Source: Megaustenia siamemsis | Lineage: Eukaryota; Mollusca; Gastropoda; Stylommatophora; Ariophantidae | Direction of reading: 5' to 3' | Assembly (NCBI GenBank): GCA_032433765.1 | Contig: JAVIAB010000092.1 | Coordinates: 65,896,666-65,960,665 of the forward strand | DNA: 64,000 nt | Shown: one piece after another, positions 10,285-22,660 of the stretch | Layout: every line of letters begins with the position of its first letter | How positions within the stretch are numbered: the first letter of the stretch is position 1 | Notes under the pieces: generated by a model | Database searches by the model: none | Seen by the model: the letters and a program-made list of their open reading frames with translations, nothing else | Told to the model about the DNA's origin: nothing | Program-made: the position numbers and the translations under genes

Positions 10285-13200
10285 CTTTAATCATCAGCAC
10301 GTACCGTGCCTGCTGGTCTAGCTGTGTCTCTCCACAACATTCGATCTCGACAGTTATTTATCATTTTCATTTTTGACCTTCTGCTAAGCCATTCTCTTAA
10401 GCAGTCTGGTATCTTTTCTCTTTACTTCCCTCTATCTCTTCGTCCCTTGATTTTTCCAGTTGTTACAATATATTCCAGCGGTTCCCTTCTCATTACATGG
10501 CGAAAAAAATTATGAATGTTTCTTCCTAATATTGGATATTAGCTCTATTTTTTCTTTGGGATCTTTCAGATTGTTTTCATCACTCATCTTTGCTGTCCTT
10601 GGTATTCTCAACATTCTTCTGTAAAACCACATTTCTACACCCTCCAGTGATTTTCTTGTATGTTGTCCTATTGTCCATGATTCACATCCATATTTTAAGA
10701 CTGGCTCTACATAATATTTAAGAGCTCTTTTTCTTGTTTCTATTGTCAAAAATGTATTGCATAGTATCTTCCTCATTTTTTGGAAAGCTGTTTTTATCTG
10801 AGCCATTCTTCATCTCACCTCTGTTGTACATCTATCATCTGAGGTTAACAATGTTCTCAGATATTAAATTCATTGACCTGTTTTAATATTGTTCAACTTG
10901 TCTTTATTTAGCACTGAGGTGATGTCTTTTTCTTTCTTGTTACCATTACTTCTATATTTTTGCTATTAAGGTTGAGTCCTTTATTTTTACTTTCTTTCAC
11001 TATAATGTCTAACATTTCTTGTAACTCATTTTCACTCTTAGCGATTAAGACTTTATCATTAGCATACCCTAAATTATTTATATGATGACCTCCGATTGTT
11101 ATTCCAGGCATGCCCGTTACGGATCTTAAAATAATCTCACTATAAATATTAAACAAATCTGGTGACAGCACACAACCTTGCCTAACACCCTGTTTTATTT
11201 GTTGAAACATTCTCAATTGGTTTCAAGTTCTTATGGCCGCTGTTTGTTGCCAGTGCCTGTTCTTTATTATTCTTAGATCTTTGCTGTCTACGTTTATGCT
11301 TTCTAAAATTTTGATTATTTCTTGGTTCTTTACTTTGTTAAATTCTTTGGTATAATCTATGAGATATAGGTATAGATCTGTTTTCATTTCTATGACTCTT
11401 ACTACTACAGATCTTATGATATATATAGCATTGCTCGTTCCTTTACCTCTAACAAAACCACACTGTTCATACTAATTTCTGAAGTGATTTTGTTTTGCAC
11501 TCTTCGCATGATGATTCTTAGATATATCTTAGTCATGTGATGACTAAGTTATTGTGCGATGATAGTCGCATTCATAGGCACCAGAATTTTTTGGTAGACC
11601 TAGGAATATTGATTTTAGCAGGTCTTCTAGTATATTTTTGTTATTATCTATATTCCAAAATCAGACATGTGTTCGATCTCTTTTTTATTTACATCATATG
11701 GTCCAGGAGCTTTTCCTGCTTTCCTATTGCGCAGGGCATCTTCCACTTCTTCTTTGGGTGTTTCTGGTCCTTCCCATCATCCTTACTTCTGCTCGTTCAG
11801 CAATGTAAAGCTCTTTAATGTATTATGTTCATTGTTCCCTTTTGCTTTCTTGTTTAATTAACAGTTTTCATTCATTTGATCTTAAACATCCAGTTTTTAT
11901 TGCGTTTTTCTTCCTGTTAATTCTTCAATTTGTTTGTATATAATTTTGGCATCACGTTTTGTGCCATTTCATTCTCCTTGTATCTCTGTTTTAGCCATGC
12001 TTCTTTTGCTTCATTGCATTTTTTTACAATTTCTTTATTTAATCTTTTATACTCATCTTTGTTATCCTTATTTCTTCATATTGTATCCATTAGCTGTAAA
12101 ATGTCATCTGTCATCCATTAATTTCTTGAATTTGTCCTCATTGGAGGTATGAACTCTTTTATTGTTTGTTGCATTGATTCTTTTAGCATTTCCTATTATT
12201 CATCAATGTTTTGAATCTTTTCAATTGCATTGTACCGGTTCTGAATTGTAATGTTATATTTGCCTTGTAACCTCTTGTCTGATTTGAGTAAATCTAAATT
12301 TAAATTGATATTCACTGAGACTCCTTTTGCTGCTTTTAATTTTACTCTAAGCTTTTCCGCAACTGTTACTTGATCACTACTGCAATCTGTCAATGGTCTA
12401 GTTTTCACACATATCCGACTGTTTCTAAATCTGTTGTTTATCATTATGTAATCAATTTGATTACGTGCGTTGTCTCCTGAGCTTTTTCATGTCCACAGAC
12501 GTCTTGGATGTTGCTTAAACCAGGTGGTTCCTATCATGTTGTGTATTCATGTCCAGTCAATTAATTTTCACCAACTATTTCCTCAACTCATTCCTTTCCC
12601 ACTTTTGCGTTGAGATCCCCTAGAACTATGGTGTTTTCATGTGGTTTGTTTTCCCGAAGTGCCATATTAAGCTCACCGTAAAATTTATCAACTGTTTCCT
12701 CTAGACTGTCTGCTGTTGGTGCATAAACATATATAAGATTCATATTTATTGGCTTTCCATTCGATTTCACTAAAGGAACTCTGACATTGGTCAAAAGCCT
12801 TTCAATGTTCTTGCTCTTTCTGCATCAACGATGATACCTACTCCTTTTTGTTGTTCACTAACTCGAGAATAGATTATTTTATTTTCATCAGAACACATCT
12901 CCCCTGATCTCATTTCACAGTCCTAATAAATGTAAACCCATCCTTTTCATTTCCTGTTTGATGTTTTTCCAGTTTTCCCTTCTGCTTGAATGGTCTAACA
13001 TTCCAAGTACCTATCTTCAGAGTCTGTTTATCTTTATCTTGCTTACAGTATCTTGATGACGATCAAGTATCACCTGTAGAACATGATGTCCCTTACAGAA
13101 TGAGGGTATTCCAGTGGAATCTCCCTTAACGTTGTTGTGAATTCTATTATTGTGGCGATTCATGACTGATCCGTCAGTTTGTTTACGATTGGCTCCACTA

Positions 13201-13305
13201 GCCTTTGACTGAAAAGTCTCATCCACAAGGCAGTGGGGTTGCTTTACTTCATGATATCCTTCATTAGCCTTTTACTCTCCCAAGCATACCTGCAAGGCAG
13301 CAAGG
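10285..13305 (-). mobile_element. Near-full-length LINE-A (RTE-like), inactive
   Basis: This is the longest copy of the family, about 3.0 kb on the minus strand. Its 5' leader (about 13305-13040) matches the leader at 54680-54860. An APE-like endonuclease follows, with IGTWNVR near 13000-13015, IYVYAPTADS near 12700-12735 and the GDLNAKVG metal-site motif near 12590-12620. The linker and RT come next: KAGKAPGP near 11705-11730, [15 protein letters not shown] near 11150-11200, and a Y-A-N-D variant of YADD near 11065. The post-RT region with MWFYRRMLRIPRTAK lies at about 10580-10640, and the 3' end is near 10290. The catalytic D change plus many frameshifts and stops leave it dead. Endonuclease plus single-ORF RT and a short simple-sequence tail suit an RTE-type element, but the clade is inferred. 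Confidence 0.9.
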
Positions 13306-13858
13306 CTGGTAAAATTACCCGATCTGACTTTACTTTAATGCCATTATCTAATTACGTTCCTTTTGATGCATTATTCACTTACTTGTATAATGTAACATAA
13401 TATTTCATCTCTTTCTCTATGCATGTATTTCAGCTGATATGCACATACTCTTATTTATTAAGAATATGTTATCTTCAAAAAAGCCCAACAAATCAGGCAC
13501 AACTTCTGAGAGCTTTGATGCGCTTTAGAAGATCACGTTAAATAGTTGCAAATTTTATTCCATTTGCTGCTTGTGATTAATTTTCTTTCTATATTGACAT
13601 TGATTCCTTAATACTTTTGCTATTCTTTGATGTTGGGAATATGGACGTTTTCTGTTTGGTTCTTGGTATGAGATGGTATTTCGACAAATTGTGATAAGGA
13701 ATTTGATTAATGGCAAAGCATATATGTTTGTGTTGCTCATTTCACGGTTTAGTGATCACAAGAATTCTCTGCTCGCGAATGTAAATGCAAGGACCATCAG
13801 CTGTTACTTATCTGCATTTCTGGCACTAAGTTCACAAGAACAAGTTTACCTGTGTAAA
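13306..13858. other. Spacer before the TATC array
   Basis: AT-rich, with no recognisable coding or RNA feature. The frame at 13555-13740 (minus) and the start of the 13673-14719 frame have no domain. Confidence 0.4.
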
Positions 13859-14687
<829 letters not shown>

Positions 14688-14808
14688 CCGTCTGCTTGTG
14701 TGTCTCTCTGTCAAACTGATGTATTTGTCCGGCTGATTGTCTGCCTGTGTGCCTCTCTACCTGCAGTCTACCTGTTTGTCAGTTCTTCTGTCTTCTCTAT
14801 CACTCTCA

Positions 14809-14870
<62 letters not shown>

Positions 14871-15116
14871 CAATTTGCTCAAAACTATCACTCCCTCCGC
14901 CAGTTCTTTTGTCTTTCCGACTGCCTGTTTGTTCGTCTGTCCTTTTGTTTGCCCTTCTGTTAAATTATATCTGCACGTCTCTGTCTATACATTTTTTTCA
15001 CTCCATTTGTCCTTTTCTCTTATCTACTTGCTCGCCGGTCAGTACGTCAACTCTGCAGAGATATATATAGGACTTTGCTGATAACTCTGTACACGTTTAT
15101 GTCTGACTTCTCTCCG

Positions 15117-15167
<51 letters not shown>

Positions 15168-15400
15168 ATCTTTTTCTGCCTCTATAACTTTGATTCGCCT
15201 CTCTTTATACTTGTTTGCCTCTGTAACTTACCTCCACCTCTCTCTGCCTCTTACTCACATATCTTACTCACATCAGCCTCTCTCTCTCCGTATATATCTT
15301 ACTCATTGCAACCTCTCTCTCTCTCTCTGCCGCTATAACTTACTCACCTCCGCCTCTCTCTGCCTCTGTAATTTATTCATCTACGCCTCTCTCTCTCTCA

Positions 15401-15438
<38 letters not shown>

Positions 15439-15539
15439 CTATAACTTGCTCACCTCAACTTCACTCTCTGTTTTTATTTATCTGCCTCTATAATTAACTC
15501 AACTCCGCCTCTCTTTTACTCTGCCCCTGTACCTTAAAC
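14688..15539. repeat. TC-rich low-complexity tract with (TC)n and (TA)n runs
   Basis: The sequence is strongly pyrimidine-rich, with (TC)n-(TA)n at 14809-14864, (TC)n at 15119-15162 and (TC)n at about 15400-15434, joined by degenerate CTCTGCC-TATAACTTACTCACCTC phrases. Those phrases look like diverged monomers of the 35-bp array that follows. No gene. Confidence 0.85.
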
Positions 15540-18500
15540 GTCTACTTCTATCTCTCTCTGCACCTGTATTTTACTGACATCCATATCTCTATCTGTCTCT
15601 ATATCTTACTGACCTTCACATCTCTATCTGTCTCTATATCTTACTGACCTCCACATCTCTATCTGTCTCTATATCTTACTGACCTCCACATCTCTATCTG
15701 TCTCTATATCTTACTGACCTCCACATCTCTATCTGTCTCTATATCTTACTGACCACCACATCTCTATCTGTCTCTATATCTTACTGACCTCCACATCTCT
15801 ATCTGTCTCTATATCTTACTGACCTCCACATCTCTATCTGTCTCTATATCTTACTGACCTCCACATCTCTCTCTGTCCCAATATCTTACTGACCTCCACA
15901 TCTATCTCTGTCTCTATATCTTACTGACCTCCGCATCTCTATCTGTCTCTATATCTTTCTGACCTCCAACTCTCTATCTGTCTCTATATCTTACTCACCT
16001 CCAATTCTCTATCTGTCTCTATAACTTTCTGACCCCGTCAATTCTCTATCTGTCTCTATATCTTACTCACCTACACTTCTTTATCTGTCTCTATATCTTT
16101 CTGACCTCCAATTCTCTATCTGTCTCTATATCTTTCTGATCTCCATTTCTCTATCTGTCTCTATATCTTACTGACCTCCACTTCTCTCTCTTTCACTATA
16201 TCTTACTGACCTCCAATTCTCTATCTGTCTCTATATCTTTCTGATCTCCAATTCTCTATCTGTCTCTATATCTTACTGACCTCCACTTCTCTCTCTTTCT
16301 CTATATCTTACTGACCTCCAATTCTCTATCTGTCCCTATACCTTACTGACCTTCACTTCTCTATCTGTCCCTATATCTTACTGAGCTCCACATCTCTCTC
16401 TGTCTCAATATCTTACTGACCTCCACATCTATCTCTGTCTCTATATCTTACTGACCTCCACATCTCTCTCTGCCTCTGTATCTTTCTGACCTCCAATTCT
16501 CTATCTGTCCCTATATCTTACTGACCTTCACTTCTCTATCTGTCCCTATATCTTACTGACCTCCAATTCTCTATCTGTCTCTATATCTTTTTGACCTCCA
16601 ATTCTCTATCTGTCTCTATATCTTACTCACCTCCATTTCTCTCTCTGTCTCTATAACTTTCTGACCTCCAATTCTCTATCTGTCTCTATATCTTACTCAC
16701 CTCCACTTCTTTATCTGTCTCTATATCTTTCTGACCTCCAATTCTCTATCTGTCTCTATATCTTTCTGATCTCCATTTCTCTATCGGTCTCTATATCTTA
16801 CTGACCTCCACATCTCTCTCTGCCTCTGTATCTTTCTGACCTCCAATTCTCTATCTGTCCCTATATCTTACTGACCTTCACTTCTCTATCTGTCCCTATA
16901 TCTTACTGACCTCCAATTCTCTATCTGTCTCTATATCTTTTTGACCTCCAATTCTCTATCTGTCTCTATATCTTACTGACCTCCAATTCTCTATCTGTCT
17001 CTATATCTTACTGACCTCCAATTCTCTATCTGTCCCTATATCTTACTGACCTCCAATTCTCTATCTGTCTCTATATCTTTTTGACCTCCAATTCTCTAAC
17101 TGTACTGTATATCTTACTCACCTCCAATTCTCTATCTGTCTCTATAACTTTCTGACCTCCAATTCTCTATCTGTCTCTATATCTTACTCACCTCCACTTC
17201 TTTATCTGTCTCTATATCTTTCTGACCTCCAATTCTCTATCTGTCTCTATATCTTTCTGATCTCCATTTCTCTATCTGTCTCTATATCTTACTGACCTCC
17301 ACTTCTCTCTCTTTCTCTATATCTTACTGACCTTCACTTCTCTCTTTTTCTCTATATCTTACTGACCTCCAATTCTCTATCTGTCCCTATATCTTACTGA
17401 CCTTCACTTCTCTATCTGTCTCTATATCTTATTGACCTCCAATTCTCTATCTGTCTCTATATCTTTTTGACCTCCAATTCTCTATCTGTCTCTATATCTT
17501 ACTCACCTCCAATTCTCTATCTGTCTCTATAACTTTCTGACCTCCAATTCTCTATCTGTCTCTATATCTTACTCACCTCCACTTCTTTATCTGTCTCTAT
17601 ATCTTTCTGACCTCCAATTCTCTATCTGTCTCTATATCTTTCTGATCTCCATTTCTCTATCTGTCTCTATATCTTACTGACCTCCACATCTCTTTCTGCC
17701 TCTGTATCTTTCTGACCTCCAATTCTCTATCTGTCCCTATATCTTACTGACCTTCACTTCTCTATCTGTCCCTATATCTTACTGACCTCCAATTCTCTAT
17801 CTGTCTCTATATCTTTTTGACCTCCAATTCTCTATCTGTCTCTATATCTTACTGACCTCCAATTCTCTATCTGTCTCTATATCTTACTGACCTCCAATTC
17901 TCTATCTGTCCCTATATCTTACTGACCTCCAATTCTCTATCTGTCTCTATATCTTTTTGACCTCCAATTCTCTAACTGTACTGTATATCTTACTCACCTC
18001 CAATTCTCTATCTGTCTCTATAACTTTCTGACCTCCAATTCTCTATCTGTCTCTATATCTTACTCACCTCCAATTCTCTCTCTGTCCCTATATCGTACTC
18101 ACCTCCACTTCTCTCTCTGTCCCTATATCTTACTCACATCCACATCTCTTTCTGTCCCTATATCTTACTCACCTCCACATCTCTCTCTGTCCCTATATCT
18201 TACTCACCTCCACATCTCTCTCTGCCTCTATATCTTACTCACTTCCACATCTCTCTCTGTCCCTATATCTTACTCACCTCCATTTCTCTCTCTGTCTCTA
18301 TCTCTTACTCACCTCCACTTCTCTCTCTGTCTCTATATCTTACTCACCTCCGCATCTCTCTCTGTCCCTATATCTTACTCACCTCCACTTCTCTCTCTGT
18401 CCCTATATCTTACTCACCTCCATTTCTCTCTCTGTCTCTATCTCTTACTCACCTCCATTTCTCTCTCTGTCTCTATCTCTTACTCACCTCCATTTCTCTC

Positions 18501-19960
18501 TCTGTCTCTATCTCTTACTCACCTCCATTTCTCTCTCTGTCTCTATCTCTTACTCACCTCCACTTCTCTCTCTGTCCCTATATCTTACTCACCTCCATTT
18601 CTCTCTCTGTCTCTATCTCGTACTCACCTCCATTTCTCTCTCTGTCTCTATCTCTTACTCACCTCCATTTCTCTCTCTGTCTCTATCTCTTACTCACCTC
18701 CATTTCTCTCTCTCTGTCTCTATCTCTTACTCACCTCCATTTCTCTCTCTGTCCCTATATCTTACTCACCTCCATTTCTCTCTCTGTCTCTATCTCTTAC
18801 TCACCTCCATTTCTCTCTCTGTCTCTATCTTTTACTCACCTCCATTTCTCTCTCTGTCCCTATATCTTACTCACCTCCATTTCTCTCTCTGTCTCTATCT
18901 CTTACTCACCTCCATTTCTCTCTCTGTCTCTATCTCTTACTCACCTCCACTTCTCTCTCTGCCCCTATATTTCTTACTCACTTCAGCCTCTCTTTCTCTC
19001 CTTCTCTATCTTACTCACCTCCACCTCTCTTTCTCTCTCTGCCGCTGTATCTTACTCACCTCCACTTCTCCCTCTGCCTCTGTATCTTACTCACCTCCAC
19101 TTCTCCCTCTGCCTCTGTATATTACTCACCTCCACTTCTCCCTCTGCCTCTGTATCTTACTCACCTCCACTTCTCCCTCTGCCTCTGTATCTTACTCACC
19201 TCCACTTCTCCCTCTGCCTCTGTATCTTACTCACCTCCACTTCTCCCTCTGCCTCTGTATCTTACTCACCTCCACTTCTCCCTCTGCCTCTGTATCTTAC
19301 TCACCTCCACTTCTCCCTCTGCCTTTATATCTTACTCACCTCCACTTCTCCCAATGCCTCTATATCTTACTCACCTCCACTTCTCTCTATGCCTCTGTAT
19401 CTTACTCACCTCCACTTCTCCCTCTGCCTCTATATCTTACTCACCTCCACTTCTCACCTCCACTTCTCCCTCTACCTCTGTATCTTACTCACCTCCACTT
19501 CTCCCTCTGCCTCTATATCTTACTCAACTCCACTTCTCCCTCTGCCTCTATATCTTACTCACCTCCACTTCTCTCTCTGCCTCTGTATCTTACTCACCTC
19601 CACTTCTCCCTCTGCCTCTATATCTTACTCACCTCCACTTCTCCCTCTGCCTCTATATCTTACTCACATCCACTTCTCCCTCTGCCTCTATATCTTACTC
19701 ACCTCCACTTTTCCCTCTGCCTCTATATCTTACTCACCTCCACTTCTCCCTCTGCCTGTGTATCTTACTCACCTCCACTTCTCTCTCCGTCTCTATATCT
19801 TTCTCATCTCTGTCTCTCTCTCTGTGCCTCTATATCTTACTCATCTCAGCCTCTCTGTCTCTCCTTCTCTATCTTACTCACCTCCGCCTCTCTTTATCTC
19901 TCTGCCTCCATATCTTACTCACCTCCACCTCTCTCTCCCTCTGTAATCTACTCCCCTCTA
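15540..19960. repeat. 35-bp satellite array, about 125 units
   Basis: The 35-bp monomer has TATATCTTACTGACCTCCA followed by a CATCTCTATCTGTCTC-type block. Zones differ along the array: TGACCTCCACATCTC (15540-15960), TGACCTCCAATTCTC with variant CTTTTTGACC (about 16000-18050), CTCACCTCCATTTCTCTC (18050-18960) and CTCACCTCCACTTCTCCCTC (19050-19790). A block of 25 units, 876 bp, is duplicated: the rare junction CTCTAACTGTACTGTATATC occurs at 17094 and again at 17970, and CCTCTGTATCTTTCTGACC recurs with the same spacing. The serine/leucine-rich frames at 19354-20139 are repeat translation. Confidence 0.95.
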
Positions 19961-20491
19961 CCTCTCTCTCCCTCTGTAACTTACCAACACCTCTTTCTCC
20001 CTCTGTAACTTACTCACCACCACCTCTTTCTCCCCCTGTAACTTACCAACACTTCTCTCCCTCTCTCTGTAACTTATTCACCACCTCTCTTCCTCCCTCT
20101 GTAATCGACTCATCGCCTCCTCTCTCCCTCCCTCTGTAATCTACTCACCTCCGCCTCTCTCTTTCTCTGTAATCTACTCACCACCACCCTCCCTCCCTCT
20201 GTAATCTACTCACCTCCGCCTCTCTCTTTCTCTGTAATCTACTCACCACCACGCCTCCCTCCCTCTGTAATCTACTCACCTCCGCCTCTCTCTTTCTCTG
20301 TAATCTACTCACCACCACCCCTCCCTCCCTCTGTAATCTACTCACCACCGCTCTCTATCCCTCTGTAATCTACTCACCACCACCCCACCCTCCCTCTGTA
20401 ATCTATCTATTTCGCCACCACATCTATCGTTGTCTCTTTGTTTTTCTCACCTCCACCTCTCTTTCTCTCTGCCTCTATGTCTTACACCCTA

Positions 20492-20530
<39 letters not shown>

Positions 20531-20795
20531 CTACCTCACAGTCTTACTCTACAGCCTTCCTGTCACTTTCCTCCATCTAATCTTACCGCGCTCTAATCTC
20601 TCTACCTTCTTCCATATATGTCTCTCTTTCTATCTCTTTCTATCTTTCTCTCTCTCTCTCTCTCTTTAATCGTTTCTACTAAACCGTCACCACCAGTAGC
20701 ATCAATTATTCTACCTCCTCTCTACCCTGCATGCTTGGTCAGTTCTTTCTATCTGAGTGCCTCTGCATGATTAATTAACTGTCCGTTGGTCTGTC

Positions 20796-20839
<44 letters not shown>

Positions 20840-20840
20840 C
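19961..20840. repeat. Degenerate pyrimidine-rich satellite tail and (TC)n runs
   Basis: Units of the CTGTAATCTACTCACC type repeat several times between 19935 and 20410, with a pattern of about 60 bp (CTCCGCCTCTCTCTTTCTCT near 20150, 20215 and 20280). (TC)n runs follow at about 20502-20527, 20647-20666 and 20803-20836. No gene. Confidence 0.85.
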
Positions 20841-21487
20841 TCTGTATCACTATTTCTACCTTCAGTAATTTTTTCTACCCAGCGACCTATGTTATTATCA
20901 GCCACCAAACAGTGATATATGTTTTGCTTACCTCAACTCTCTGTAATCTTGCATACCTTCTTCAAACAAATATCTGGAATAGTCGTGGTATCAAGCTTCA
21001 ACCCAGCTGACGGGCTTGCAGTGCAGTTGTTCTGCCTATCCTATTATATACCTTCAAAACCTGGTCTGTTTACATTTGCCACGCCACAAGCTAAGCCACT
21101 TCCATACAAAAACGTCTCGAGATAAGATGGCTGAACACAGCTCCAGACACAACTGTACTAGCATAACAAACAAAAACTTCATGATCTATATATTTCTTTC
21201 CATTGAGAACATTTAGACAAATGTTTCGCCTGCCAGATCAGCATCTACAAAGGAAATTATGGCAGACTATCACAACATAGACAGAAAATTGCGTTCAGTA
21301 GTATACGAAATATATATTACAAATGCCAACACACTGTAACATGTCCTAATGTTACGGAGGGTAATGCTTTAGACTGACACAACATGAGTGCTGTAACTGA
21401 GTAAAGTAAATAAACATTCCCTCTATGTTTTACTAGGTGTGGGGATTATAGTGCTAGGGATCATATTTATCCATGACAAATGCGCAT
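20841..21487. other. Unassigned sequence
   Basis: Neither strand shows a recognised domain. The short frames at 20786-21216 have no family resemblance. Base composition returns to AT-rich and is no longer pyrimidine-skewed. Confidence 0.4.
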
Positions 21488-21658
21488 TTTTGGGTAATGT
21501 CTATTTCACGCGTGGCCACCTTCACGTCCCAGAAAGAAAAAAAAAACATCTAGTACCCATTTTTAGAGGTTGGGTGAACCCTGGAGTATTGTCGGTCAGG
21601 AAAAGAATCAGCCACTTCTGGTACCCGAGCGCACTAACCACCCAGCCACCGCGGTTCT
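21488..21658 (-). mobile_element. SINE-B copy, 3'-truncated
   Basis: On the minus strand the tRNA-like head starts at 21658 with GGTGGCTGGGTGGTTAGTGC, a box A-like segment of a Ser/Leu-type head. The box B region is damaged. The shared core follows, as GGGTTCACCCAACCTC and AATGGGTAC, then a T-run and a GGGACGTGAAGGTGG segment. It is recognised by comparison with the more complete copy at 60548-60821. Confidence 0.75.
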
Positions 21659-22660
21659 AATGAGTTATAGTTATATGAGTATGCTATATCATGAGTAATA
21701 TAGCATGCAAGTTATGAGAGAAAATGAAATTATTAACATCATCATGAAGCTTCACAAATGATACTCTAAGTCAGTATTACATTTGTCCACAGGTCTAAAT
21801 GTAACCACATCCATAGCCTCGCAAACATTGACAATTCACAACTATTATATTCGCATAGTTATTCACCCCAACATAGAATAATTACATTCATATTGATGGA
21901 TATTTATTGAGAGTACAGCGGGTATTAAACCCTCATCGAATATTCCAAAACCCCTCTCAGAACAGATATATTTTTATTAGTCATTCTACCTAACCAATCC
22001 CCAATGTACATAATGCAATGATACGTTAACTTGTGTCTGTTTATAGTCAACTCCCAGTAGTGTTTAGATGTTGCTATTTAATTCCTGATGACTATGCCAG
22101 AACGCAGGAAAACACTTTATTCTACCAAGTGACAGTTACCAAATAAGCAGCCATAATGACTCGCATACGCTTTTAAAAATTCAAACTCCTTGCAACAGGG
22201 CTTTGCGTTGTGTTGAGGTTAAGTTGTTCACATCCCATTATGGTTCGAATCCTACGTGGAGAGCTGGAGGTATAATATGTATCTCCTGATTCTCTCTGCC
22301 TTATAGTAGGTTATATCGAGTACCTTGGCATATTGGAGACCGACGATAAACCATAGTTAAATTCAAGTTCAATACGTAAAAAGCCCAGTGGTTTAAATGT
22401 AAAAAAAAAAAAATAACCGGTTATAGATAGTAGTCCAGACAAAGACTAAAAATGCAAGACAGTAAAACCTAATAATGTCTCAATTCCAATAACCCCCTTT
22501 CTGAAATTGCTTCAGAGACCATAAACGGCGTTACGGAGTTCATGCACTGTGCTGAAATCTGATTAAGCAAATGACTGGAATTTTAGGAGACATTGTTCAT
22601 GTTCAATGATGGAAGTTCTGCGAGGCATATAATAAAATAGCAAGAAAAACGCTGGATCCC
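21659..22660. other. Unassigned sequence with an isolated box B-like motif
   Basis: GGTTCGAATCC at about 22242 is a perfect Pol III box B match and is preceded about 40 bp upstream by a weak box A-like stretch. It could be an old SINE head, but no second copy in the window supports that. The rest is AT-rich and without a gene. Confidence 0.3.

Noticed and set aside
19354..20139. Ser/Leu/Thr-rich frames of 261 and 185 codons
   Set aside because: They overlap in different frames of the 35-bp pyrimidine-rich satellite.
22200..22300. tRNA gene suggested by a perfect box B GGTTCGAATCC
   Set aside because: No matching box A at proper spacing and no cloverleaf. At most an old SINE head.
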